Below, in pieces: positions 23,433 through 35,232 of a stretch of DNA of 64,000 nt. Made by a program: the position numbers and the translations under genes. The DNA is taken from NCBI RefSeq assembly GCF_905220365.1, contig NC_061131.1, positions 11,569,318-11,633,317 on the forward strand, given 5' to 3'. Each line of letters starts with the position of its first letter. The stretch's first letter is position 1. The notes below the pieces were generated by a model. It was not told where the DNA came from, ran no database searches, and worked only from the letters and a program-made list of their open reading frames with translations. This stretch comes from Vanessa cardui (Eukaryota; Arthropoda; Insecta; Lepidoptera; Nymphalidae).

Positions 23433-23908
23433 AGTAAAACTTAGTCAAGTAATTATAATTTACATGTTCGACAAGATGTAATAACAATTTAAGCATATAT
23501 AAATAAATAGTATCGGAAAATACGTGATAAAATAACGCATATTTTTGCGTTATGTTTCCTCAACAAAGGGTACGTCTGTTCTACTAACTGACAGTATAAT
23601 TTACGTTCAAGTCCTCTTATATTTATATCTACCCAATTCCACCATGAATACGAAAGAAACCCTTCTAACTCATATCCCCGGCCATGTAATAATGGGTCTT
23701 AATTTCCCCATAAAGATTGCAATTAACCCAGATAAACTGTAGCAACTTGTTGGTCACATTTATTATCATTTGCGTATGTTTACACAGCTAACGTTATAAT
23801 TTGTAATATGTGGTAATTATTTTTTTTATATTATGTTTGTTTTTTGGAGCCGGCATTAATATTTTTACACATGCGTGTTTGCAAAGGTAACCTACAAGAT
23901 TCTGCAGG
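23433..23908. other. A+T-rich DNA, no gene seen
   Basis: A 65-codon frame at 23,545-23,742 has no recognisable features. Confidence 0.5.
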
Positions 23909-24110
23909 TACGGTCGGAGTAATAAGAGGTTTGTCACTTTAAGATCTATTTTCGTGTGCTTAGTATGGTTAAAGCAGATTGCTTTACCGATCGAGAATAA
24001 CATATTGCGTCGCAATGATTTGATGTTTAGATTGGAAAGGTACTAAGAGTTTAAGACTTGATAAAGGAATGAATTTGAAAACTGACGAAGGTTTTCTTAC
24101 TCTGATTGTA
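23909..24110. mobile_element. TA-flanked MITE, copy 2
   Basis: 202 bp. Left end TACGGTCGGAGTAATAAGAG; right end, reverse-complemented, TACAATCAGAGTAAGAAAAC. The interior matches copy 1 closely, including 'gatctattttcgtgtgctta' and 'ttgcgtcgcaatgatttgat'. Confidence 0.75.
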
Positions 24111-24390
24111 CGTGATCCAAAAATTATCATACGTAAATTATCATAGTTACATTTAGCACGTTCTGAAGCATCTAAGTGTATATATGGTATATTTTAGGCT
24201 CCGCGGTGTTACAAATAAGTTATTTACGGAAAACTCATTAACTTTTACCGTCTTGCGCTCGAACATCGGAATTTATATCCGAACAATGAACGTAATAAAC
24301 CAACGAGGTATTAAAATGTATAAATAGAGAGATAAGGGTTTCTGTTTTATAGGTTTTCTTAATATAATTGGAGGAGGAATTGAGGAGTAT

Positions 24391-24620
24391 TTTTTCGTAG
24401 CCTATTTAGGCTGGCCACCTAATGGTAAATGCTTGATACATTGTCCATATAGGTTGGCGCCGTAAGGAGGTATTACATTACCAATATGCAACAACCTTTG
24501 GAACTGAGATGTGCCTGTGCCTGTAGTTACACTAACTCACTCATCCTTTGAACCGGAACACAATACGCCATAGTGTTGTTGTTTGTGCGGTAAAATGTAT
24601 GATGTGTGGCTGGGACCTTT
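24391..24620 (-). repeat. Family D, minus strand
   Basis: Minus-strand reading gives the family's 'ccggttcaaaggatgagtga' and the 3' part with 'accatta ggtggccagcc'-type words; the tRNA-like features of SINEs are absent. Moderately diverged. Confidence 0.5.
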
Positions 24621-25159
24621 CCAGCTGAGACTATACAAGACATACACATACTGGTGTTGTATATAGCGGAAAAAATTCTGCCAAACATACTTGTATACGT
24701 TTGAGCACCGTAAAGACATTAGTTTCTCCTGAGTAGAATATGTTGTTGCTCAGCCTTGAAACCTTTATAAGTTTTTACTTTTCATTTTGTGTTCATAAAT
24801 TTATATGAATTTGCTAAAAGGAAAGTCTTTTCATTCTTTTATTTGAACATTTCACACTACGTAAGAGCTTTATATTTGAATAAATTATTAAAATATACGA
24901 GTACACATTCTTTTACAAATACATTTAGAGCTTGTAAGGAACACGAATCTCCACTTCAATAGTAAAGAAAGCGTAGTTGGACAATGCCGTTGCAAATTCA
25001 AGGACGGGAAGTCTTAAAATAGAGCGAATAGTCTCCGTATAAAGAACACTATCATTTTATTTGCCTTTACATACATATTCGAATAAATGCAAATATTCGT
25101 TATACTTTTACTCGTGAAGATAACGATATTTTTAATCATGTAAAATTATATGTAAAGGA
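24621..25159. other. A+T-rich DNA, no gene seen
   Basis: No supportable feature. Confidence 0.5.
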
Positions 25160-25320
25160 ATAGACTGTAACTATCCCACTACTGGGCTAAGACCTCCTCT
25201 CCCTTTGCGAAGGTTTGGAGTTTGTGCTCGAATGGCGGTTGGTGAATAACTGAATTAGTTGAGGACACATGCAGTTTTCCTCACGATGTTTTCCTTCAAC
25301 TTTGAGGACAAGATTTCAAA
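25160..25320 (-). repeat. SINE-A 3' half, minus strand
   Basis: Minus-strand 'ggaaaacatcgtgaggaaaa' and 'ctgcatgtgtcctcaac' lead to 'gcccagtagtgggatagtta' and 'cagtctatt'. The tRNA-like head is missing, so this is 5'-truncated. Confidence 0.65.
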
Positions 25321-25518
25321 AGAAATGATTTATTTGAAAATGTTTAGTTAATATTCTCTTATAAAGTACTTGATTTGGTTTTAAAATATACAACAATTGA
25401 CTTCCGCGTTGGATAATACGTTCTTGAATATTTTGTACACTTCTACCGCATTGAATATAGGAAACGGTTCTCAGATATTTCACTATAAATTATATCATTA
25501 CAAATAATCATTATCATT

Positions 25519-26099
25519 ACATAGTTTATACAAAGTCGCTTACCGCTATCTGGCTGACCGTGTGTATGCTTATGTCTTTAAAATAACACGACGGATTTTG
25601 ATGCGGTATTTTTCAATGGATAGTGTGATCCAAGACAAAAGTTTATATGTATAATACCTGCACAGTATTGGTGAAAAATACTGATAATTTTAGAGGATTC
25701 CAATGTAATAACATAAACACAATTTTTGCGCTTACATTGCAAACGCTGACCCTTACCGTACAAGATTGATTAAAATAATATACTACAATATTGTACATTA
25801 TAAAGGTCTTAAAAAAGTCTAGAATGGTATACTTTTATCTCTTAGGGATAATCCCCAATAACCACTTTTTTTATTCCTTACTTTTTACGCGAAATAATGG
25901 CTTATTTTCGAAGCGATTTTCAGAAATACAGCATTAAACCTTATCCAGTTAAGAAACTTAAATAGATTGTGCATTTAATATAGATCAATATGGCTTTTAC
26001 AGTATGAAATTTAAATGAACAATTTCGAAGACAGCGGTTTATGTTGTCTAATCACAAAAAGACACAAAGCACCTGTGCGAAGCCGGGCCTGGTCGCTAG
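25519..26099 (+). mobile_element. Helitron-like non-autonomous element, copy H2
   Basis: 5' region 'acatagtttatacaaagtcg', 'cttaccgctatctggctgac' and 'cggattttgatgcggtattt'. The 3' end is 'gcacctgtgcgaagccggg' followed by 'cctggtcgCTAG' and then T. A GC hairpin a few bases upstream of CTAG, with insertion before T, is the Helitron signature. 581 bp without rolling-circle replicase or helicase coding. The 61-codon frame at 25,578-25,763 is not a gene. Confidence 0.65.
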
Positions 26100-26710
26100 T
26101 TACATATAAATATAAATTTTGTGTAAAATTGCTTAAAGTTGACAAGAACGTTTAAAGATTACTTATTAAGAAAGAAAAATTAAAATATTGAGTTAATTCA
26201 TATTAACATTCATATTTAAAAATTATCATTAGTCTCACATACAACTATGTCGACATACTCGTATATCTTGTCTCAATATTGGAAAAATTTTTTTGTTTGA
26301 AATAATAAATATGTTTAATTTATTTAAATACTATTTTAAACCGAAGACATTAAGCATGCAACTACATTTAAAAGGCTTGAGTGTATTATCTGAGTGTACT
26401 ACTCCATTTACCATTTCCGCTTCGCAAAAATAATAGCTTGTATATTCGTTGCTTTATTTATGTTCGTTGATTGCTCGAAAACGACAAGGCCAGATGATTT
26501 AAACTTCATTCCGCTGATGTGGGTTCTCAGATGGCCACATATTTTTCTTTGACGTATAACGTACTATCTTAAAAAACATCGGGGAAAAACGATTTTCATT
26601 CGTTTCAGCCTGTCATCACCAATGCCTTTAAAGGATTTTGTTTTCCTCTTCGACGTGATCTCCGATTTCTTTTTTTTACCTTAATTATTTCACCTAGAAT
26701 ATTTTATGGC
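26100..26710. other. A+T-rich DNA, no gene seen
   Basis: No supportable feature. Confidence 0.5.
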
Positions 26711-26912
26711 CAGTAGTCGCCCGCGTCTGAGGTTGTTGGTTGTGATGTGTCTGGAAAAAAGGGGCCTATGGCTTTTTTTGGAGTTCAAGTTTGCTTCATA
26801 CCAAAATTCATTCAATCAAATTTGGCTTATCGGTTTGGTCGTGTAAGGGCGATAGACAGACAGACAGACAGACAGAGAGAATTGCGTTCTCATTTATAAT
26901 ATTAATATAGAT
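26711..26912 (+). repeat. Dispersed repeat E2, well kept
   Basis: Runs from 'cagtagtcgcccgcg' through 'gttcaagtttgcttcatacc', 'cggtttggtcgtgtaagggc' and a (GACA)6-like run to 'ttataatattaatatagatt', the expected end. Confidence 0.6.
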
Positions 26913-27047
26913 TAAAATTTTACGAATAACAATACTTCACAGATTCCCTCGCTTCTCTGCCCAAAATAAACATGAAAAATATAATGAAAACTGAAAGATA
27001 ATTTAATTAATTTTCTATTAAAAGGTTTTATATATAATACAGAGCTG

Positions 27048-27272
27048 TTTGAAGTCGGTGCCAAGCCCTTGAATTATATTTTTTCGTGGCATATTTACAT
27101 AGCAACTCGAACAAGTTCATCGTTTCTATTAAATAACATAATTTGTAAGTACTTTATTGTAATTCATTATACATCAGTCCTTTTTGTAGTATCCGCTATT
27201 AACAAATTAAGTTGTTTTATTTGTTATGTGAAATATTTTAGGAAATCGTTTGGGTTTGGCACCGACTTCAAA
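27048..27272. mobile_element. Element bounded by 17-bp perfect inverted repeats
   Basis: Left TTTGAAGTCGGTGCCAA (27,048-27,064) and right TTGGCACCGACTTCAAA (27,256-27,272) are exact inverted copies. The same word forms the inner edge of the foldback at 45.2-45.5 kb. The orientation is opposite to that of the 11.7 kb element, whose outermost bases are AACCGACTT. Interior non-coding (a 68-codon frame inside is not credible). Confidence 0.5.
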
Positions 27273-27784
27273 TAGTTTCTACAACATACATAATAAAAAA
27301 CCTTTTAATAAAAAACAATATGACTGATTGAATGGATCTGAACAGTGCATCGTATCGAAAACTTTTTAAAGGATTTTATTATACTGCGTATATGTATTAA
27401 CTACTAAGTTAATACTACTATTAAATTTGCTCACCTTCATATATCAAGCTAAAAAGGCCTCACAAATTATTTTACACGGAATAATTACGTTTCGAGTTCC
27501 CATTTTACAAATTCCTAGTTGAAAGTTTTAATTCATCCGTTATAGTTTTTAGGCATTCATGAAATAATCCGGATTAATATATTTTTTCTATGAACTATGT
27601 AAAAATATTTTGAAAGCATATTTACAAACTATCGCAGTTTTCATATTCTACCCGCGATGGAGCATCGTAGTGGAAAAAGCTACTTTAGCGGGGAGTAACT
27701 GATACCTCTGAGTAGATTATTAAGTTTTTTTATGATATTGGCAAATATTGATATTGGCATAAATATTGGCACTGTAATATGACA
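27273..27784. other. A+T-rich DNA, no gene seen
   Basis: No supportable feature. Confidence 0.5.
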
Positions 27785-27866
27785 ATACATTGCCAATTAG
27801 CCTCTAACCTCGAGAACTAAGATGTTATGTTCCTTGTATTTTAATTTGACTGGCTCACTCAATAAT
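27785..27866 (-). repeat. Family D fragment, minus strand
   Basis: About 80 bp: minus-strand 'gtgagccagtcaaatt' and 'aacataacatcttagttctc' align with the middle of the 7.5 kb copy. Confidence 0.4.
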
Positions 27867-27998
27867 ATTGCTGCCTGCTAACATTAATATATCAATTAAA
27901 CATTGCTAGTTGGAGGTAGACTGATCAGCTGGTGGTACCGAGCAAGATGGACCAAAAACGTTTAAAGACGTTTGAGGACAATGAATGTTTATTTACTT

Positions 27999-28260
27999 AC
28001 TAGCTGTGCCCGCGACCTTATACGCTTTTATTGTAGCCTAAGTAACTCCCTATTATATCAGTTATCTGCCAGTGAAAGTCCTATCAAAATCGGTCCAGCC
28101 ATTCAAGAGATTGGCCAGAACAAATGTACAGACAGACCGACAAAAATTGAAAAAATTGTTATTTTGATATATGTACCGTGTATACATATGCATTGAGTAA
28201 AAAGGGCTATTTTAATATTACAAACAGGCACTCCAATTTTATTATATGTTTAGATATTAT
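27999..28260 (+). repeat. Dispersed repeat E1
   Basis: Shared with 63,321-63,551: 'tactagctgtgcccgcgacc', 'agtgaaagtcctatcaaaat', 'cggtccagccattcaagag', 'acatatgcattgagtaaaaa' and 'ctattttaatattacaaaca'. It ends in 'attatatgtttagatat'. Common lepidopteran dispersed sequence; class unassigned. The 74-codon frame inside is incidental. Confidence 0.6.
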
Positions 28261-28489
28261 ATATAACAGTTTTTATAATATATATTCATGCATTATGTAT
28301 AATTGTATAAAATGCTCTTAATGTATGCCCTTAATGTATCCTACTAGCGCTGAAGCTATTTCAGTATCATACATACCAGTGATGTTTAATATTGTAATAG
28401 TAAAAGTGCGTGTGATAGTTACATTAAATAAGTAGGCACGTTATCCATAGTATTCCAATTATTTAAAGTAATACTGGATATATAGAATA

Positions 28490-28530
28490 CTAGCGGTTCA
28501 TCCCAGCTTTGCACGGGTATACATATTTTT
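28490..28530 (-). mobile_element. Helitron-like 3' terminus fragment
   Basis: Read on the minus strand: 'acccgtgcaaagctgggatg' then 'aaccgCTAG' and T. This has the hairpin-plus-CTAG|T arrangement of the 26.1 and 51.0 kb ends. The rest of the element to the right is not recognisable. Confidence 0.35.
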
Positions 28531-31031
28531 TATATTTTTACCTTTTATTATTATTATTACACTTGCCGTTCTATTTCAACTTTTTTACCTAGAGACAGAC
28601 GCGTCCGGAGCTTTATTTTATGATATTTATTGATAATGGAATTACTAGATCTGAGCACGTAAAAGAAGAGGATTTATTTTAAAAGTCTACATTTGCTTTC
28701 ATTGTGCTCTTAAGTGAATCAGCCAATGTAAGTGGTTGCAAACTTATGTATAGGGATTCACGATCTGGAATTGTGACGTAGTAAAATGTAGTCAATCCTT
28801 TACATGTTTCCAGTTCAACGCGTCGATCCCAAATGTATAGAATGAGGGGATGTGATTGATTGTGGATTAATCTATACGAATATAATAAATGCAAAATTAA
28901 CACTGCTAAACCGATTTACATGACACTTGGTTTGGAGATTAATTGAATTCCGCTAAATCAACTCAGAGAAATTGGAGGTGACGGTTTGTGTGCTCTTGGT
29001 AGTTTTATAAATTTCTCCTAGATAAAGCCGCAGATTCAGCTAGTAAAATATATCCCACCAAAACCATTAAATGTAAAAAAATGCCAAGTCTCTCGATGCA
29101 GTCTTTCCATATTAAAAGTTTTGAGATCTCTTGGAAGCCAAGTCCTATTCAAATTATTTTGTAGCTAAAAATCAACATTTATTAATTGCATCAATAGTTT
29201 CCTTAATATTATAATTATAGTGATTTGGCAATGAGCACAAATTAAAAGCTATATGTGCAAAGGTTACTGACGAGACCTGTGATCAGATTATTTATTATGA
29301 TAATATTTGATTCCACTGCTCATAAATAAGGACCTTACATTATCCAATAAGCTTTAAATGTTAGTAAAAAATAGCGACAATTTTCGTGACACATATATAA
29401 TTTCTCACGATTTTTATCACCACAAGCACTAAATTAATCAGAAAAAAACAAAATCAAAATAATTTACGACACTAGACCATAACGATATAGTCTACTGTAC
29501 GTATTTGAAAGATATAATTATAAACTCATATTGTCTTTGACAACGACGTTTTGAGTAGGTCTCAGATGTGAAATTAATTATTTGTCAAGACGCAAGTAAC
29601 CAAAATATAATTTTGGCAAGTCACTTAAGCTGTTTCGGCTTTAATGATAAATTTATTATGTTCGTATGTATTAGGATTTAATTACAATTTTACTATCAGT
29701 ATAAACACTAGTGAAATAATATCACAATGACGCAAAACTCGCTAGAACTATATTGTGTGTTTGTTTTATCGGTAATATGAGAAGGGTGCGTAATATTTCC
29801 GATGCGATTATTTTATGAATTATTTAATAAAGGGGCTTTATATCATAGATTAGATGACATAAATCAATACATAATAGACAGTAAAGCTATGGTATAAACA
29901 TCGATATCAGTACACGCGCATCGCTGATTCTTTTGATTGAAGAAGTGGGCGTGGGCGGCAATCGTGCGCAATTTCATATTAAAACTAGCTTAGAGAATCT
30001 GAAAACATTATACGTCTATCTTTAAATATTTTTTAAATAATAGTATGAAATATAACTAAACCGATAAAATATATAAGACATATTAATTGGTAAATATAAT
30101 TTCGCAAAATAAAATTTAAATTTTAAAAATACTAAAAAGCACTATTGCTTTTCAACGGAGAAATGCTGCTGGTATTCTTGCCATCATTACACGCGGTTAA
30201 GACTGAATTGGTAACTATGTTTCAATTTTCAATTTCGTAAACATTATTTAATGAAATTATTAAACTGACATACAAAGCACAGCTTAAGCAAGGATAATTT
30301 TGTGTTCAGGAATGCCTTGAGAAATATAGGTGACCACAAAGAAAGGAATTTTCTAAATTCTTTTCCATTGGGTTAAAATAGAGCATAAAGTTTTACATTT
30401 TTGAAAGTCAGAATAAAGAAAATTGGTGTTTACGCTTCTTCTTTTTTTCTTTCTATTTTAAATTGTAAGATATTTGGTATAGTGTTTTAATATCTTGATA
30501 TTTATATTTATATATCTAGAGGATGAAAAATTGAGATAAAATTTTGTATGTAAGTTTAACTGAAAAATATCCATCTACCCTTTATGTACCATCGGTTTTA
30601 CGGTTAGTTTAAATATAGATTAAGTATAATTTATTCAAAATTTACATACAACAATTTATGCCATAGTATAATTACGTAAAACAATTGTATTATATCTACG
30701 TTAATTTAATAAAAAAATAATCAGTGAATAATATACTCCAAAGATATGATACGCTGCTATGAACTGGTACTTCTAAAATAAATTGATTCTATTCACGAAA
30801 CGAGTTTATCGAATAACTGTGATTGATAATATTTTACGTTTAAGTCTTTTGGTGTTAGAATATCTATAATTGTATTCATAAAAAGTATTATGACATCGTA
30901 CAAATTGAACATTTCGTAATTGTTAAACTATATTTGAAGTTATAATCGTATTTCTTGATAACTCATTTATCACCTTAAAAAGAAGAAACAGCCATATATA
31001 CTTGGAACGGTTTCCAAGTACATAAGATTCA
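28531..31031. other. A+T-rich DNA, no gene seen
   Basis: 2.5 kb without a credible gene. One short G+C-rich patch, 'gtgggcgtgggcggcaatcg', lies near 29,946. A 74-codon minus-strand frame at 28,679-28,903 has no recognised features. Confidence 0.45.
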
Positions 31032-31244
31032 TAGATCTCGGTAGATGCCCAGTGGTTAGTACAGCATCTTAACCGACGATTGCGGGTTCTAACCCAGGCA
31101 AGGACCACTGAATTTTAATGTGCTTAATTTTTATTTATTAGTTCATCTAGTGCAATATATCCCACGAAGCATGGAGTATGCTTCAAACCCTCTACCGAAA
31201 GGGAGGTCCTTAACCCAGCAATGGGAAATTTACAGGCTGTTATT
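31032..31244 (+). repeat. SINE-A, internally deleted
   Basis: Head 'gatgcccagtggttagtaca' and B box 'gcgggttctaacccagg' are clear. The body jumps from 'ttcatctagtgcaatatat' to the end 'acccagcaatgggaaattta' plus 'caggctgttattg'. About 90 bp of body is absent. Confidence 0.75.
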
Positions 31245-31850
31245 GTTCTTAATTTTATATATACTAAAGCTATATACTTAAAGTCATAGTCATAGTCATA
31301 ATAGGAAAATAATAAAATGGATTTGTAAATTTAAATTATTTGGTACAATAAATAACGTATAATTAGCTTAAAATATTATTTTTCTTTTTTCTAATATTGC
31401 GTCTGCGTGTGAGTGTATATGAGTAAATATCATACGTATGTGTAATCACAATGTGTGAATATGTTTATTTACTGTAAAATTAAAACTGTCTGTAGGTAAG
31501 TGTAATAAAATTTGGTAATGAATCTTAAAAACTTTTTGAGTTTATCATTATAAGAATGGTCATATTTAAAGCTTTGTTTATTTTATTGTTAGGCCTAATG
31601 GTGATAAAGGGCTGTTAATTTAAATAATTAATTGTCATAACAAAAACATAAAAGCAATTGCTGAAAAGGGAAGTTCTTTGTTTTAATCTTAAAGATGTAG
31701 AACGGACAATATCGTTGCTTAACAAAAGAGAGTGCTTAAATTTTGATTAAATACTTACTGTAATAAAATATTCAGATGTTTCTATCAAAATAATAACACA
31801 TGTTTATTTTATTAGTGATTGATTTGATATAAAAGTATTTAATTTTTAAT
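31245..31850. other. A+T-rich DNA, no gene seen
   Basis: A triple repeat of AGTCAT lies at about 31,281-31,298. Nothing else. Confidence 0.5.
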
Positions 31851-32300
31851 AAACTAGTTGAATCCCGCGGCCTCGCTCGCGATTTCGCGGGTTGTTTTCC
31901 ATGTATAATGCACAATAAATTAATCCATTCCATCCTTGGAATTCAAATTCCAACAGACTGCAATACCTAAAGATACAGTTAGTGCCTCAGTGTACTCAAG
32001 ATACCAATTAAGAAATCGTTGGCGGTAGTTGTAAATAATATTTCTTTTGTACTTCAAATAGACAAATGTCACCTCAGTCTACCCGTGACCACGAACGCTG
32101 TAAAGTGCTCGAAACGTCGGGATGATAAAAATAATTAATATACGCGATTTAAATCCGTTAAAACTAGTTTTATTTCAATTTATTTCAATTCAAATTTGCT
32201 TCACACCAAATGTCATCAAATTCGGTTCAGTGGTGTGGTCGTGGAAGAGCATCAGACAGACAGACAGTTACTTTCACATTTATAATAATAAATATAGATA
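31851..32300 (+). repeat. Composite dispersed repeat E2
   Basis: Starts 'aaactagttgaatcccgcgg' and ends with the family end 'caaatttgcttcacacc' ... 'ttataataataaatatagat'. An extra ~200 bp between, including 'gctgtaaagtgctcgaaacg' and 'tacgcgatttaaatccgtta', is not in other copies and looks like a nested second repeat. Confidence 0.45.
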
Positions 32301-32467
32301 TCGAAGACGAAAAATATTTTACTGATATTTCCGAAGAATTTCTAAATTGACATCGTTTACGAAGTGTTTCCTTTTCATTCAGTAACAAATATAAAAATAA
32401 TTACATATTTTTCCTTTTGTTTATAAATAACTGCTCCGTTCGGCGCTCGTTTTTATTGATGTCATTT

Positions 32468-32660
32468 AGGTAGGCGGACAGGCAAATGGGACACCTGACG
32501 CTAAGTGGTCACCACAAATTTAAGACTGTCCTAAATACCTATAAATATTTCCTCAAATTGATGTTTTTTCTGTTGTTGTGTGTGTCGTTACACCGGACCA
32601 CTCACCCTTCACACCGGAACACAATAATACTTAGTGTTGCTGTTTGAAAGTAGAATATAC
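32468..32660 (-). repeat. Family D, minus strand
   Basis: Minus-strand 'ccggtgtgaagggtgagtgg' and the 3' region 'gtgaccacttagcgtcaggt' are recognisable; between them the copy is diverged. Confidence 0.5.
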
Positions 32661-33168
32661 AACATAACTAATATTAGAAATGCGAAAGTATATTTATATG
32701 TAACCCTTTCACGCCATAACTTATACTACTAAAGCGATCAATTTAAAATTTCGCATATACGTCAGAAATACAGAAATAGACATGCCTATGTCATAATTAC
32801 AACCTGACACCCACGCGAAGAAACTAACAGTCCATAAACTAAGTAAACAGGCTATCTAACAATCAAACTCAGCTTTGTATATTATATTTAAATAATAACT
32901 ATTATTTGGATGATCGTTTGAGTTTATCCATCATAAGTTATCTATATTTGCTAAGATTCGAAATCTAATATGTAACTTAAAAATCGAAATAATCGGTCCA
33001 GTTTGAATTTTTGAATCGTCATGACACAGGCTTAATTTGAATGTAAAGTTATGTCCGATTTGCTATGTAGATTCTACTGAGAACTAACTGTATACAATTG
33101 AAGTTTATATCGCCTTTATGGAAATCAACGAATACGAACTCTGCGCTTTTTGTCATCTGAATGTCCTT
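32661..33168. other. A+T-rich DNA, no gene seen
   Basis: No supportable feature. Confidence 0.5.
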
Positions 33169-33649
33169 GTGTTGTGTAAAAAACGTCGCTTACCGCTGTG
33201 TGTCCAGATTTGTCTGTATGCTTAGATTTATTATTAAAGTTTTTGTATACAATACATGGACAAGAAAGAGCTGAGATGGCCCAGTGGTTATCTTAACCGA
33301 TGATTATGGGTTCAAATCCAGGCAATCACCTATATATATATATGTGCTTAATTTGTGTTTATAATTCATCTCATGCTCTGCGGTGAAGGAAATCACCGTG
33401 AGAAAACCTGCACGTGTCTAATTTCATCGAAATTCTGCCACATGTGCATTCCACCAACCCGCATTGGAACAGCGCGGTGGAATATGTTCCAAGCCCTCTC
33501 CTTAATGGAAGAGAAGGCCTTATCCCAGCAGTGGGAAATTTACAGGCTGTTACTTTACTTTTACAAGGACAATTAAATTAAATAAATTAAACAAATTCTG
33601 CAGTATATTTAGTACCAGCATTTCACCCGTACGAAACCGGGGCGGGTCA
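33169..33649 (+). mobile_element. Helitron-like element, copy H3, split by a SINE-A
   Basis: 5' part 'gtcgcttaccgctgtgtgtc' with 'tgtatgcttagattt' lies before the SINE at 33,268-33,564. The 3' part, 'ttagtaccagcatttcaccc' and 'gtacgaaaccggggcgggtc', lies after it. The CTAG end has decayed to 'catat'. The SINE is therefore younger than this Helitron copy. Confidence 0.5.
33268..33564 (+). repeat. SINE-A nested in a Helitron-like element
   Basis: Starts 'gagctgagatggcccagtgg'. About 15 bp of the A-to-B interval is missing, then 'gggttcaaatccaggcaatc'. Body and tail are well kept, ending 'caggctgttactttactttt'. The 73-codon frame at 33,355 lies inside the SINE and recurs in other copies; it is not a gene. 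Confidence 0.88.
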
Positions 33650-34344
33650 TATATCAAATACATAAGTAGTTATTATGAGCATAAATTTAACTTAATACTA
33701 ATTAAAAACACTGTATAGAGAATACAAAAAAAAACAACATACGCTCATCATGCATTCTGCATGCATGGAAACGTACAGTTTCCAAGGATTTATTTTAAAT
33801 GGAACAGTTAATAAATAATTGAACAAATAAAAAAATATATTGTACGACTTTTATAAATAACTTTGTTATGTGTCAAGCTATAAACATTAATTTGAATTAT
33901 GAATAGATAAAGTCAATATACAACCTTTTTGGAAATTTGCATCTTAATTGGATAAAGTATAGGACGATTCATAGAACTCTATAGCAAGCAACGTGTAAGC
34001 TCTGATCTTACGTTAGTTTATCTTCTTGGATCGGATAGTTTGCTTGAATATATGCTTATCTGGTTGACTTTCCAAGACAAAGGTACGCATTAGACAGATT
34101 GTGGTTCTATTGACTGCTTCGGTTCTTGAAACTGCTATATACGCTTAAGAACTTTAGTAAGCGCAGACGACACGTTTTAACGTAGACACATAAGAATAGA
34201 ACTGCACTGGATAAATATTTTCACTATCATGGAATTCTGGTTATTATTTATTATGAAATTAAAAATGTTACAGATCTGTTTAGTGACAAAGACATACATT
34301 AACAGGTTTTATTATCAAGGATTTCCCACTAAAGTAGTTTTTTT
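33650..34344. other. A+T-rich DNA, no gene seen
   Basis: No supportable feature. Confidence 0.5.
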
Positions 34345-34525
34345 CCTGATGGTAGGGCTTTGTACAGATCCGTTTGGGTCGTTACCACCCTTTTATCAAG
34401 TATTGTTGATTTCCTGTTTGAGTCAGCCAGTATAACTACAGGTAGAAGAAACAAAATATTTCAGTGTCCAAGATTAGTAGCGCTTTTCCTATGTAAGGTA
34501 TGGTTAATATTCCTTGCAACGAAAA
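34345..34525 (+). repeat. Family D
   Basis: Has 'ggtagggctttgtacagatc', 'gtttgagtcagccagtataa', 'ctacaggtagaagaaaca' and 'atgtaaggtatggttaatat' in family order; the 3' tail is missing. Confidence 0.6.
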
Positions 34526-35102
34526 TCAAGTGCTCTTTTGCTCTATTACATAAAATAAAATAAATAAGAATCATACAATCTCAGGAGTAATTCTACTAAC
34601 AAATTTCCAATAACTATAAATTTAAATTAAATGTCCCTTTATCGCAATCGAATCGAAACGTAATCGTTACTATTCTGTCGTTTTCTTATTTTACTGTCAC
34701 AACAATTCAGTTGCAGTTCGATCAAAATTACATCAAAATATCATCGGGATTGTACGATAACCGATACAAATCGGCCATCAGTTTCGATTAAGCTGAAGTT
34801 TACTCTTGTGAGGAATTTTTGGAGTTGGATCAGAAAAGTAAGATTTGTTAGCAGAATTGTCCCCAGGACGCGGAGAGGGTAAAATAATTATAGTCGTGCC
34901 TTATCGAGTACAATCAATTTTATTTATTTTTATTGCCTTTTTATTTACGTAAATCATCTCACGCACACTAAGATATATTGTAAATACTCACACTAATGCA
35001 CACATATACAAATAACGAATTTAGTAAGGAGTGGTGCGCCTCAATGAATGATTTTTTACGTACATAATATAAACCATACTATGTACGTAGAAATATACTT
35101 TA
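34526..35102. other. A+T-rich DNA, no gene seen
   Basis: No supportable feature. Confidence 0.5.
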
Positions 35103-35232
35103 CAGGTTTCCTCACATGTTTTCCTTTAGCGCCGAGCACGAGATGAATTATAAACACAAATTAAGCACGTGAATATTCAGTGGTGCTTGCCTGGGTTTGC
35201 CTCGGTTCTAACCACTGGGCCATCTCGGCTCA
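35103..35232 (-). repeat. SINE-A 5' half, minus strand
   Basis: tRNA-like head 'gagccgagatggcccagtgg', with about 25 bp lost between the boxes, then 'aacccaggcaagcaccactg' and 'gcttaatttgtgtttataat', stopping at 'gaggaaacctg'. The 3' half is missing, so the copy was cut after insertion or is rearranged. Confidence 0.75.
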